Source: Notolepis coatsorum (Eukaryota > Chordata > Actinopteri > Aulopiformes > Paralepididae). Taken from it: a DNA stretch of 64,000 bases. A program made the position numbers and the translations under genes. The notes under the pieces were generated by a model. It was not told the origin of the DNA, did no database searches, and worked only from the letters and a program-made list of their open reading frames with translations. Shown here one piece after another: positions 55,568 to 64,000 of the stretch; positions within the stretch are counted from its first letter, which is position 1; every line of letters starts with the position of its first letter. Where the stretch lies: contig OZ020594.1 in assembly GCA_963971535.1 (NCBI GenBank), positions 114,410,418-114,474,417 on the forward strand, read 5' to 3'.

Positions 55568-57207
55568 AGTCAGTAACATGGGTCTCTCAGTCCCTCCACT
55601 CTGCAGTAAACAGCCATCACTGATACAGAGTGTCTGGTCAGTAACATGGGTCTCCCAGTCCCTCCACTCTGCAGTAAACAGCCATTACTGATATAGTGTC
55701 TGGTCAGTAACATGGGTCTCCCAGTCCCTCCACTCTGCAGTAAACAGCCATCACTGATATAGTGTGTCTGGTCAGTAACATGGGTCTCCCAGTCCCTCCA
55801 CTCTGCAGTAAACAGCCATTACTGATATAGTGTCTGGTCAGTAACATGGGTCTCCCAGTCCCTCCACTCTGCAGTAAACAGTCATTACTGATATAGTGTC
55901 TGGTCAGTAACATGGGTCTGTGCCAGTCCCTCCACTCTGCAGTAAACAGCCATCACTGATACAGAGTGTCTGGTCAGTAACATGGGTTTCTCAGTCCCTC
56001 CACTCTGCAGTAAACAGCCATCACTGATATAGAGTGTGGTCAGTAACATGGGTATCCCAGTCCCTCTTCTCTGCAGTAAACAGCCATCACTGATATAGAG
56101 TGTCTGGTCAGTAACATGGGTCTCTCAGTCCCTCCACTCTGCAGTAAACAGCCATCACTGATATAGTGTCTGGTCAGTAACATGGGTCTCCCAGTCCCTC
56201 CACTCTGCAGTAAACAGCCATCACTGATATAGAGTGTCTGGTCAGTAACATGGGTCTCCCAGTCCCTCCACTCTGCAGTAAACAGCCATCACTGATATAG
56301 TGTCTGGTCAGTAACATGGGTCTCCCAGTCCCTCCGGTCTGCAGTAAACAGCCATCACTGATATAGTGTCGGTCAGTAACATGGGTCTCCCAGTCCCTCT
56401 TCTCTGCAGTAAACAGCCATCACTGGTATAGTGTCTGGTCAGTAACATGGGTCTCCCAGTCCCTCCACTCTGCAGTAAACAGCCATCACTGATATAGTGT
56501 CTGGTCAGTAACATGGGTCTCCCAGTCCCTCCGCTCTGCAGTAAACAGCCATCACTGATATAGTGTCGGTCAGTAACATGGGTCTCCCAGTCCCTCTTCT
56601 CTGCAGTAAACAGCCATCACTGGTATAGTGTCTGGTCAGTAACATGGGTCTCCCAGTCCCTCCACTCTGCAGTAAACAGTCATCACTGATACAGTGTCTG
56701 GTCAGTAACATGGGTCTCCCAGTCCCTCCACTCTGCAGTAAACAGACATCACTGATATAGAGTGTCTGGTCAGTAACATGGGTCTCCCAGTCCCTCCACT
56801 GTGCAGTAAACAGCCATCACTGATATAGTGTCTGGTCAGTAACATGGGTCTCCCAGTCCCTCCACTCTGCAGTAAACAGCCATCACTGATATAGAGTGTC
56901 TGGTCAGTAACATGGGTCTCCCAGTCTCTCCACTCTGCAGTAAACAGCCATCACTGATACAGAGTGTCTGGTCAGTAACATGGGTCTCCCAGTCCCTCCA
57001 CTCTGCAGTAAACAGCCATCACTGATATAGTGTCTGGTCAGTAACATGGGTCTCCCAGTCCCTGCACTCTGCAGTAAACAGCCATCACTGATACAGAGTG
57101 TCTGGTCAGTAACATGGGTCTCCCAGTCCCTCCACTCTGCAGTAAACAGCCATCACTGATACAGAGTGTCTGGTCAGTAACATGGGTCTCCCAGTCCCTC
57201 CACTCTC
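55568..57207. repeat. ~66-68-bp satellite array, about 25 copies
   Basis: The unit gtcagtaacatgggtctccc agtccctccactctgcagta aacagccatcactgatatag tgtctg is repeated head to tail without foreign DNA. Variants: tatagt or tatagagt (2-bp length change), tctcag for tcccag, and ttctct for ccactc. The array ends abruptly near 57207 (ctctctcctgattgg). Confidence 0.97.
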
Positions 57208-57482
57208 TCTCCTGATTGGATAAAGTGAAAAGGGATACCAGAAAATGTTGTGGTAAATATTGACCTTGAATTCCATAACTAATATGTGTGAATAAAAGAA
57301 ATTAATCCATAATGTAAAAACAGGGCTTAGCCAAAAGTGCAGTCCAAACAAACCCCCGATCAGGGGGAAGACTGGAGTGGAGAGAACGACAGTTGCCGGT
57401 CATAAAAGGCCACAGGGGAAGTCACACCCCACAGTAAACAGGCTCACTTTAAATAGCAGAGGAACAAGTGGTATTACACTCT
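57208..57482. other. Unassigned spacer
   Basis: Unique sequence with no frame of note and no element ends that I can define. Confidence 0.4.
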
Positions 57483-58356
57483 TGTTATGGAAGCCTGATA
57501 TATCTATCACAGATAGACAGAGTGTCAGTCTGGTGAATAAAGGTTTTGTGGTTTTATAGGATGTCTTGTATCAGTCTGAGAAAGCACTGACTGTACTTGG
57601 ATGATATTAGACATCTATAGTCATTTAGAGGAGATTTGGCCACACCAAGGAGTTGGGGGGCCATCAAGACCCCCCTTCTGTCTCCAACAGGAAGACCATG
57701 ACGGGGGCCATCAGCAGAACCCCTCGGTACTCAGCAAAAGACCACACCAAGGAGGGGGGGGGCCATCAAGACCCCCCCTTCTGTTCACTGAGGGAAGACG
57801 ACACCAACCCACCCGGGGACAAGAACCAACCCCCCACAGAAGACGCCTGATTGGACCAACTGTATTAGTAAAATGTGCTATTAGTGGCCAGAAATTATAG
57901 TATATAAGAGCGAACATATTGGTAGTTCAGGAGCCCAGACCACCCCAACCCCATGGGTCTGCGGCTCCACCCCTCCCGACCAGAGAGACGACTGTGCTGT
58001 TTTTTATGTAAGTAAGCCGGATGGAACCATTATGTTTGGTTAGAATAGAATGTAACTTAGCTTAGAAACCAGGCTTACTTATATACAAAAAGGGCTTACA
58101 GTATTGTCAATGTATGTTCAAATTATGTTAACAAATGACTGTTTTATGTACCTGTTGGGGTTTGAGATGCAAACCTTGTTGATTCCTGTACACAGCAGAC
58201 ATGTTAATGTTTTCTGATAATCCTTGTATGTGAAAGATAACCTTTTATTCACTCTTGGCCCTGGGTCAAATAAATCAGTTGAGTTGAACTAGAGTTCCGG
58301 TTGTCTGGCTTACACGTTTATTCCTCATCTGCTTAAGTCAGATGAGGAGACCAACA
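57483..58356 (+). mobile_element. Probable solo LTR (fossil)
   Basis: A TATA-like gtatataagagcgaac at about 57898 and AATAAA at about 58268, followed by ttgagttgaactagagttcc ggttgtctggctt, look like LTR promoter, polyadenylation and U5 parts. Proposed ends are TGTTATGG and CCAACA, with imperfect 5-bp flanks (actct and attct). The part 57640-57850 holds two diverged copies of ggccatcaagacccccc. The borders are uncertain. Confidence 0.4.
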
Positions 58357-58469
58357 ATTCTATCACGTATGATCCTTTCTCCTCCTTCCAGATAGCAATC
58401 TCATTGTACTGTACAATAACCTTAGATTATTGTAGGATTCTATAGAAATATACTACAATGTATTTAGTG

Positions 58470-58537
58470 TTTACTGCAGAGAGGAGGGACTGGGAGACTC
58501 ATGTTACTGACCTGACTCTACATCAGTGATGGCTGTT
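58470..58537. repeat. Single inverted monomer of the 66-bp satellite
   Basis: The reverse complement reads aacagccatcactgatgtag ... caggtcagtaacatgagtct cccagtccctcctctctgca. This is one diverged satellite unit about 1.26 kb beyond the array and in the opposite orientation. Confidence 0.9.
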
Positions 58538-58539
58538 GG

Positions 58540-59238
58540 AATGGAGAGCTATTATTTTAATGTACCGAAGACCACTTAACAATAAAATACCACGTACAGT
58601 ACCTTTAACCTTGCCATGCAATGCAATGCCACAAATGTAAATCAACCACTGGGTCTCAGACACTGGTCTTTCATGTCTTTGAAAGCGTAATGTGTGTCGC
58701 CTCGAAACTTCTAATTTACAAACGTCAACTGTGTTGCAGTTGTCTTGCTCTTTTCTTTGGCCTTATAAGATTAACTGTTGTACAGTCTGACCTCATTTAT
58801 AAATTTTTCTTAGAAAGTATTCTATTTTCATACGTAAGCACAGAATTTAGAATGTGTGCAAGCACAAAAAAAACGGGATTTATCAACCGTGCGTACACAG
58901 GTCCTACGCTCCTCTGTGTTGATAAATACCTCTTTGTTCTACTGTCAATGCTCATGCATGATTATCCATATATGGTCATGAAAGTGATGAAACACCCCCC
59001 ATGGGATGTGAAATAATGGACTGACCCGAGCGGAACTCTGAGAAACTTCACGGAGATTGTTCACTGAGGCGCTGTCGAACCAAGAAGACACAACGCGTGT
59101 TATGGGATAAATAAAAGGCTGACTTGTAAACGGTGGTGTCAGATATCAACGGCTCCCTAAGACCATTGCTGCAAATCTGCCTGGACAGCTCAAAATACTA
59201 ATAAAGACCGTTCGTTGACCACTGTTTGGCGTTGGTGG
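58540..59238. other. Unassigned region
   Basis: A 131-codon frame (58621-59016) does not resemble a family known to me. The piece acgggatttatcaaccgtgc gtac resembles the interior of some fish DNA transposons, but no ends are found. Confidence 0.35.
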
Positions 59239-59385
59239 TTTGATTGATTGATTGAAAAGTTTATTAACAGATTGCAGAATGGGTACAGTAGCCTACAGTA
59301 CAGCTCAATACATACAATTATTAAGGGGATGCAGACCAGAGAAAGACTTTCGTCTTGTTTACATCAGGGTCCCCCATTTTCAATT
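59239..59385 (-). mobile_element. LINE 3' end fragment
   Basis: It begins (on plus) with (TTGA)n, then ttattaacagattgcagaat and the block shared with 26612-26710 and 59510-59605. The simple-repeat end marks the 3' terminus of a minus-strand LINE. Confidence 0.7.
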
Positions 59386-59450
59386 CATCATGTCATTATA
59401 ACCGTGCTGTAATATGAATGCCTTTATTAGTTGTGTTCGATTGGCTATAA

Positions 59451-59669
59451 TATGATTTTTAGAGGCATCTATTTTGAATGAATGAATGAATGAAAACTTT
59501 ATTTAACAGATTGCAGAATGGGTACAATACAGTACGGCTCAAAACAATTGTTAAGGGGATGCAGACCAGAGAAAGACGTTTGTCTTGTTTACATCAGGGT
59601 CCCCCCCTGTTGTTGTCGGTATTAGCCTAATAATACCGACAACAAAATAGATGCCTCTAAAAATCATAT
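59451..59669. repeat. Hairpin element split by a LINE 3' fragment
   Basis: The outer arm tatgatttttagaggcatct attttg (59451-59476) pairs with caaaatagatgcctctaaaa atcata (59644-59669). The inner arm tgttgtcggtatta (59611-59624) pairs with taataccgacaaca (59630-59643). The DNA between the two left-arm pieces (59477-59610) is a LINE tail: (AATG)n, then acagattgcagaatgggtac, then cagaccagagaaagacg. With that piece set aside, the arms form one hairpin of about 40 bp. Confidence 0.85.
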
Positions 59670-59859
59670 ACTATTAGGTAGCCTATATGAATTACATATA
59701 ATAGCAGCCATAGCCTACATTATGCAACAGTAACTTGCGCATACCAGTGTATGCGACGGACCAGTGTATACCTTATATCAGGGAGGGGCAACTGGCGGCC
59801 CTCACCGACGTTCCATGCGGCCCCAGGCCAATATTAAAAAAATAAAAATAAAATTATAA

Positions 59860-59984
59860 TATTTTTTTATTTTTTAATTTTTTAATTTTTTTGTATTGTA
59901 TTCGACTAAGAAGAGTTGGCAGTCAACTATGGCTCCTTTCGATCGATTAGTCGACTATTTGACTAATAGGGGTCAGCCCTAGTG
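59860..59984. mobile_element. One end of a different hAT MITE
   Basis: cgattagtcgactatttgac taataggggtcagccct ends in AGGGGTCAGCCCT, a familiar hAT inverted-repeat end when read reversed (agggctgacccctattagtc). The matching other end is not seen. Confidence 0.5.
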
Positions 59985-59989
59985 TGCAC

Positions 59990-60886
59990 ATATTCAACGC
60001 TGTTGAAAGTGCCGTGCAGCAATATGGGGGGTTTGATAAACTGTCCGCTGTTGTTACCGATGGATTCGCCGGGCTTCTAAGGCAGAGTGGCGTTGAGTGT
60101 CCAATGCTGCACTGCATTATACATCAGGTAAGTTCGCTAACATAATTTCCATCTATTGTGCGTCACTATAATGACCAATGCGAGTCGAGTGTAGTCAAAT
60201 TATATGCGAGAGTCGTTAAATCGTTTTTCTTTTTTTTTATCTGATATAGGAGGCTCTCTGTGCCAAGAAGCTTGAATACAGCCATGTTATGGATTTGGTT
60301 ACCAAGGTTACCAATCTAATTCGTGGAGGCAACAGGTCACTAAACCATAGAAAGTTTGTCTCCTTTTTGGAGATGGACACTGATTATGGCGACTTGCAGC
60401 TACACACAGAAATCCGATGGCTGAGCCGTCGGAAAGTACAGGAGTGACATTGAAACACTGCAAATGCAATTCAATGATCGGTTTGAAGATTTCAACGGCA
60501 TGCAGTCACGGATAGCGCTGTTTGCCGGCCCCCTCACCGCTACGGTGTCAGAGCAGCCCCCACCGTTGCAGCTTGAACTGTGCGAGCTACAGTCAGATCC
60601 TTTTTTTCAAGCAAAGAGAAATGAGAGGGGAATTTCGTTTTGGAAACTGCTACCTGAGCCCCGCTTCCCACTCCTCAGGGACTTTGCCCTCTCTATGGCC
60701 AGTATGTTTGGGAGCACATACATACGTGAGAGCAATTTCTCAAACATGAAGCACATCAAGTCAAAGGAGAGAAACAGGCTGTCGGATGAAACATTATTTC
60801 ATCTGATACAGATTGCATGCACAAACATTGAAGTTGACATTCCTGCTATTGTGCGCCAAATGGAGAGACCACAAGTGTCTCATTAA
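59990..60886 (+). pseudogene. hAT transposase remnant, GTF2IRD2-like, with intron
   Basis: Exon-like part 59990-60128: FNAVESAVQQYGGFDKLSAV, TDGFAGLLRQSGVECPMLHC and IIHQ. Then an intron (60129-60249; CAG, GTAAGT at its start, a T-rich tract, ATATAG at its end), then EALCAKKLEYSHVMDLVTKV and LQLHTEIRWLSRRKVQE with a stop near 60447. The C-terminal dimerisation part follows (FALSMASMFGSTYIRESNFS, NMKHIKSKERNRLSDETLFH). Joining the exons across HQ and EAL restores the typical HCIIHQEALC motif. This is dead: the first part of the transposase is gone. Confidence 0.8.
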
Positions 60887-60889
60887 AGA

Positions 60890-61056
60890 CAGGGGGGGGA
60901 GGAGATGATGAAGAGGTGTAGAGGGGGGGAAGGAGATGATGAAGAGGTGTAGAGAGGGGGGGAGAGGTGATGAAGAGGTGTAGAGAGTGGGGGGGGGGGA
61001 TGATGGAGAGGTGTAGAGAGGGGACCATTATTATTATTATTATTATTATTATTATA
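60890..61056. repeat. G-rich minisatellite and (ATT)n
   Basis: About four copies of a ~32-38-bp unit with gatgatgaagaggtgtagag and variable G-runs, then (ATT)n at 61027-61056. Confidence 0.88.
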
Positions 61057-61403
61057 ACCATTATTGACCCACTGTGGGGCGAGGGTGAATGTCATGCCAG
61101 TTTGATAAAGGGTCAATGGGAGGCATGTAGTATTGCACTTTACTTTACTTGCACTTTACTTGTTTACTTTTGTAGTGTTCAGATAACACTAATAACACAA
61201 ACACAAAGCAGCATTCCTGCTGCATTTCACTACAACAGTAAATCAAAAGTGCAATAATAAATGATTTTGTTAAATGTATAAACTTGTATCCTGCTACTAA
61301 ACAAAACATTCCTGAGTGCTTCATATCCATAACATGCATTTCAGTGTTATAATGTTTTGTTTAGTAGCAGGATAAACGTTTATACATTTAACAAAATAAT
61401 TTA

Positions 61404-63738
61404 GATTCAAGATTCAAGATTCAAGATTCAAGAGTTTTAATTGTCACGGCATACAGGTATACAATGAAATGCGGCTGGTCTTGCCCGCGACGATGTGCAA
61501 TACAGTGGTACAACATATAATAGAATCCAATAAAAATACAGTGGTACAACATATTAATAGAATCCAATAAAACAGTGCAATAAACAGGTACATGGTGTGC
61601 CATCTCGGTATCTGTACATTAGTATTTACAGAGCATATAGGACATGCTAGTTAGCTTTAGTAGTGCAATACACTGTTCCTGAAGTTATACTACTTTAAGT
61701 GGCCTTTCCTCTGGCCATAAGTGTGCGTGTGTGCGGCATGAGTGTTAAAGTGGCTGCTAGTGTGTGAGCGTGCTCAGCGTGCGTGTCGTGTATGTACTTG
61801 TGTGTGGATAGTTCAGTTTCTGTGTCTCTCAGTGTTCATTGTTCAAGGCTCTGATGGCCTGGGGGAAGAAGCTTAGCCTAAGCCTCTCCGTCTTAGTCTC
61901 TAGAATTCGCAGGCGTCTGCCTGACCTCAGCAGCTGGAACAGGCTGTTATTGGGGTGGTGGGGGTCTTTCATTATCCTGCAGGCTCTGGATTTGCACCTC
62001 TTGTTGTATAGAGCCTGCAGGGGAGGTAGCGCAATACCCGTGGTACGCTCGGCTGAGCGCACCACACTCTGTAGGGCCTTCTTGTCCTGTGCCGTGCTGT
62101 TCCCATACCAGGCAGTGATGTTTCCGGTCAAGATGCTCTCTACAGCTCCTGAGTAGAAGGACTGGAGTATCTTCCCCGATACTCTGAACTTCCTTAACTG
62201 TCTCAGGTGGTAGAGGCGCTGCTTCGCTTTCTTTACTACTGTGCCTATGTGTGTTGACCATGTCAGGTCCTCTGAGATGTGGACCCCCAGGTACTTGAAG
62301 CTGCTCACCCTGTCCACGGTAGCCCCGTTAATCCTCAGTGGTGTGTGTGTCTCCCGCTGTCCTCTCCTATAATCCACGATCAGCTCCTTGGTTTTACCAA
62401 TGTTCAGGAGCAGGCTGTTGTCCTGGCACCAACGTTCCAGTACCTCAACCTCCTCCCGGTAGGCCTTCTCGTCGTTGTCCGAGATCAGCCCCACCACCAC
62501 CGTGTCGTCGGCGAACTTCACAATGGAGTTGGAGCTGAACTTGGCCACACAGTCGTGTGTGTAGAGTGAGTACAGCAGGGGGCTTAGAACACAGCCCTGG
62601 GGGGACCCGATGCTCAGGGTGATGGTGTTGGAGGTCTGACCCCCCACCCTGACCGCCTGGGGTCTTTCACTCAGAAAGTCCAGTACCCAGGCGCTCAGGG
62701 CGGAGCTCAGGCCTAGCTCGATCAGCTTGTCCACCAGTCTGGTGGGGACTATGGTGTTGAACGCTGAGCTGTAGTCAATGAACAACAGTCTCACATAGCC
62801 CCCCTTCTGACGGTCAAGGTGGGAGAGAGTGCTGTGCAGTACCTGGGAGACCGCGTCATCAGTGGACCTGTTTGTCCTGTATGCAAATTGCATAGGGTCC
62901 ATATCACTGGGGAGAGAGGCACAAATGTGGTCCTTGACCAGCCTCTCGAAACATTTCATGACCACAGAGGTGAGTGCCACCGGTCTGTAATCATTTGGAC
63001 ATGTTGGGGAGGGTTTCTTCGGTACAGGGATGATGGTAGACATCTTGAAGCAGGCAGGGACTACTGACTCCGCCAGGGATTGATTAAATATGGCGGTGAA
63101 CACCGGGGCAAGCTGGTTTGCACAGGACTTAAGTATGCGTCCTGTTATACCATCTGGGCCTGCAGCCTTCCTGGTGTTCACCTGCATAAATGCTCTTCTC
63201 ACACTGTGTTCCGACAACGAGAGAGCGCCCCCGCCCCCCCGCGGTTGCCCCCCCCCCTCCACAACAGCCGGTGCGCCAGTGACGTCACTAGCCAGAGGGC
63301 TAGCGGCGACACTGTCTACACCGAACCGAGCGTAGAAGGAGTTGAGTTTGTCCGCTAGAGAGGCGTCGTCGCTCCCCATTGCGGGGGCGCTGACTTTGTA
63401 GTCAGTTATTGTCTTCAGTCCCCTCCACAAGCCTCTTGTGTCGTTTTGTGCCATTTGTGTCTCCAGTTTCTCAGCATATGTCCTCTTAGCAAGTTTAACA
63501 GCCTTGCGCAGAGTGTAGACTGAAGCCTTGTATTCTTCCATATTTCCTGACTCTCTGCCCAGGTTATAAGCCGTGGTGCGTGAGTTTAGGGCTGTTCTTA
63601 TAGTGCTGTCCACCCAAGGTTTCTGGTTTGGGAAAACCCGCGCCGTCTTTGTGGGGACAATGCCGTCTGCCACTGTAGTTATGTAGCTTACAACGGTATC
63701 AGCATACTCGCTGACGTCACTGGCGCTTCCTTCAAACA
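61404..63738 (-). mobile_element. LINE (jockey/CR1 superfamily), 5'-truncated, young
   Basis: The 3' end has four to five gattcaa-type heptamers (61404-61435). It has a 390-bp 3' UTR with ttgcccgcgacgatgtgcaa and one long open frame. It is truncated just upstream of the reverse transcriptase, so it lacks the endonuclease. Insertion with little or no duplication fits an abortive event. Confidence 0.88.
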
Positions 63739-63739
63739 T
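61829..63739 (-). CDS. LINE reverse transcriptase (636 codons, open)
   Basis: The linker region (FPNQKPWVDSTIRTAL) is followed by the reverse transcriptase core: NTRKAAGPDGITGRILKSCA, STIIPVPKKPSPTCPNDYRP, LLFIDYSSAFNTIVPTRLVD (first Asp), GSPQGCVLSPLLYSLYTHDC and IVKFADDTVVVGLISDNDEK (Asp pair), then SKTKELIVDYRR-like and FKYLGVHISEDLTWSTHIGT, and the C-terminal AWYGNSTAQDKKALQSVVRS. The frame has no stop. The first codon is made at the junction with the palindrome, so it is not a true start; in a full LINE an endonuclease would precede it. The exact clade (Rex1-like or other) is not certain. Confidence 0.88.
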   Translation of the reverse strand: MFEGSASDVSEYADTVVSYITTVADGIVPTKTARVFPNQKPWVDSTIRTALNSRTTAYNLGRESGNMEEYKASVYTLRKAVKLAKRTYAEKLETQMAQNDTRGLWRGLKTITDYKVSAPAMGSDDASLADKLNSFYARFGVDSVAASPLASDVTGAPAVVEGGGQPRGGGGALSLSEHSVRRAFMQVNTRKAAGPDGITGRILKSCANQLAPVFTAIFNQSLAESVVPACFKMSTIIPVPKKPSPTCPNDYRPVALTSVVMKCFERLVKDHICASLPSDMDPMQFAYRTNRSTDDAVSQVLHSTLSHLDRQKGGYVRLLFIDYSSAFNTIVPTRLVDKLIELGLSSALSAWVLDFLSERPQAVRVGGQTSNTITLSIGSPQGCVLSPLLYSLYTHDCVAKFSSNSIVKFADDTVVVGLISDNDEKAYREEVEVLERWCQDNSLLLNIGKTKELIVDYRRGQRETHTPLRINGATVDRVSSFKYLGVHISEDLTWSTHIGTVVKKAKQRLYHLRQLRKFRVSGKILQSFYSGAVESILTGNITAWYGNSTAQDKKALQSVVRSAERTTGIALPPLQALYNKRCKSRACRIMKDPHHPNNSLFQLLRSGRRLRILETKTERLRLSFFPQAIRALNNEH

Positions 63740-63801
63740 TATTGCACTTTTGATTTACTGTTGTAGTGAAATGCAGCAGGAATGCTGCTTTGTGTTTGTT
63801 G

Positions 63802-64000
63802 AGCAGTGGGCTTTAAGTTCATACATTTATTTTATTAGAAGCCTTAATTATAATTGATCATTTTTGTATATATTTGGGGTTACAGCAATACTTTTAAATT
63901 CAGCTGTTTATAAATTCATAAAGTTGAAATTGCATTACTAAATGCATTTGAAATGGAATAAAAACAAAGTTACAACAAATTATAATTGTTTATATACCTT
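63802..64000. other. A/T-rich end of the window
   Basis: No frame, repeat or element end can be defined. Confidence 0.5.

Larger units (their letters stand above)
59779..60886 (+). mobile_element. hAT fossil of the GTF2IRD2/Charlie type, 5' end and coding part
   Basis: The left end cagggaggggcaactggcgg matches the usual start of Charlie-type hAT elements of this group (CAGNGGTGGGCAACTGGCGG). A foreign hAT end interrupts at 59860-59984. Coding remnants follow at 59990-60886. I see no right end. Confidence 0.65.
61194..63801. repeat. Large palindrome split by a LINE
   Basis: The left arm 61194-61310 (caaacacaaagcagcattcc ... acaaaacatt) pairs with 61351-61403 (aatgttttgtttagtagcag ...) plus 63739-63801 (ttattgcacttttgatttac ... 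tgtgtttgttg). The loop is 61311-61350. Each arm is about 117 bp, with few mismatches. The LINE (61404-63738) sits inside the right arm. No target-site duplication flanks it. Confidence 0.9.

Noticed and set aside
55282-57351. Frames in the satellite array with MLLTRHYIS repeats
   Set aside because: They arise from the ~66-bp satellite unit and are not protein coding.

Overview
The window looks like a transposon-dense, gene-poor stretch of a ray-finned (teleost-like) fish genome. The signs are L2-type LINEs with the 3' tail gtaagtcgctttggataaaa, hAT elements of several groups, DIRS retroelements, Ty3/gypsy LTR elements, piggyBac-like and MULE-like elements, long microsatellites and satellite DNA. 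I see no convincing host gene. Almost every long reading frame belongs to a mobile element. I cannot name the species from this sequence.

Layout. 1-1280: minisatellites, a LINE 3' fragment and a long (AG)n. 1281-6572: DIRS element 1 (minus), with a gag-like ORF, a 5S rRNA-derived segment and a nested hAT MITE. 6573-8465: unassigned DNA, a perfect 56-bp inverted repeat and a LINE scrap. 8466-13634: DIRS element 2 (plus), with two 5S-derived segments. 13635-15230: a 35-bp minisatellite, a 262-bp (AAT)n and a tRNA-derived SINE. 15230-22195: an L2 LINE split by a 3.67-kb hAT element whose transposase frame has one stop. 22500-24500: an older LINE holding a piggyBac-like element and a short retroposon. 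24855-26394: a Penelope-like fragment and a second piggyBac-like element. 26403-29465: inverted flanking repeats around a 2.5-kb hAT element carrying four ~285-bp tandem repeats. 29563-37181: a hAT element swollen by LTR-element insertions and a MULE-like MITE. 37294-39115: another hAT element. 39168-51690: a broken multi-copy, transposase-like gene split by a nearly whole Ty3/gypsy element (41152-49981). 51700-53690: GCCATCTTG-rich repeats and gypsy scraps. 53693-54700: an L2-like LINE. 54913-55431: a solo LTR. 55568-57207: a ~66-bp satellite of about 25 copies. 57483-58356: a probable solo LTR. 59239-60886: LINE tails, a hairpin split by one of them, and a GTF2IRD2-like hAT fossil that keeps an intron. 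61194-63801: a large palindrome split by a LINE with a 636-codon open reverse transcriptase frame.

The insertions can be ordered in time. Exact target-site duplications (8 bp for hAT, TTAA for piggyBac-like, 9 bp for MULE-like, 15 bp for the retroposon, 4-5 bp for LTRs) and the GTT/AAC joints of the DIRS copies fix the borders of most elements. The most interesting point is the DIRS pair. Both copies show the full inverted-repeat plus internal-complementary-region design, share a non-coding core, and carry sequence that aligns along its length to 5S rRNA.
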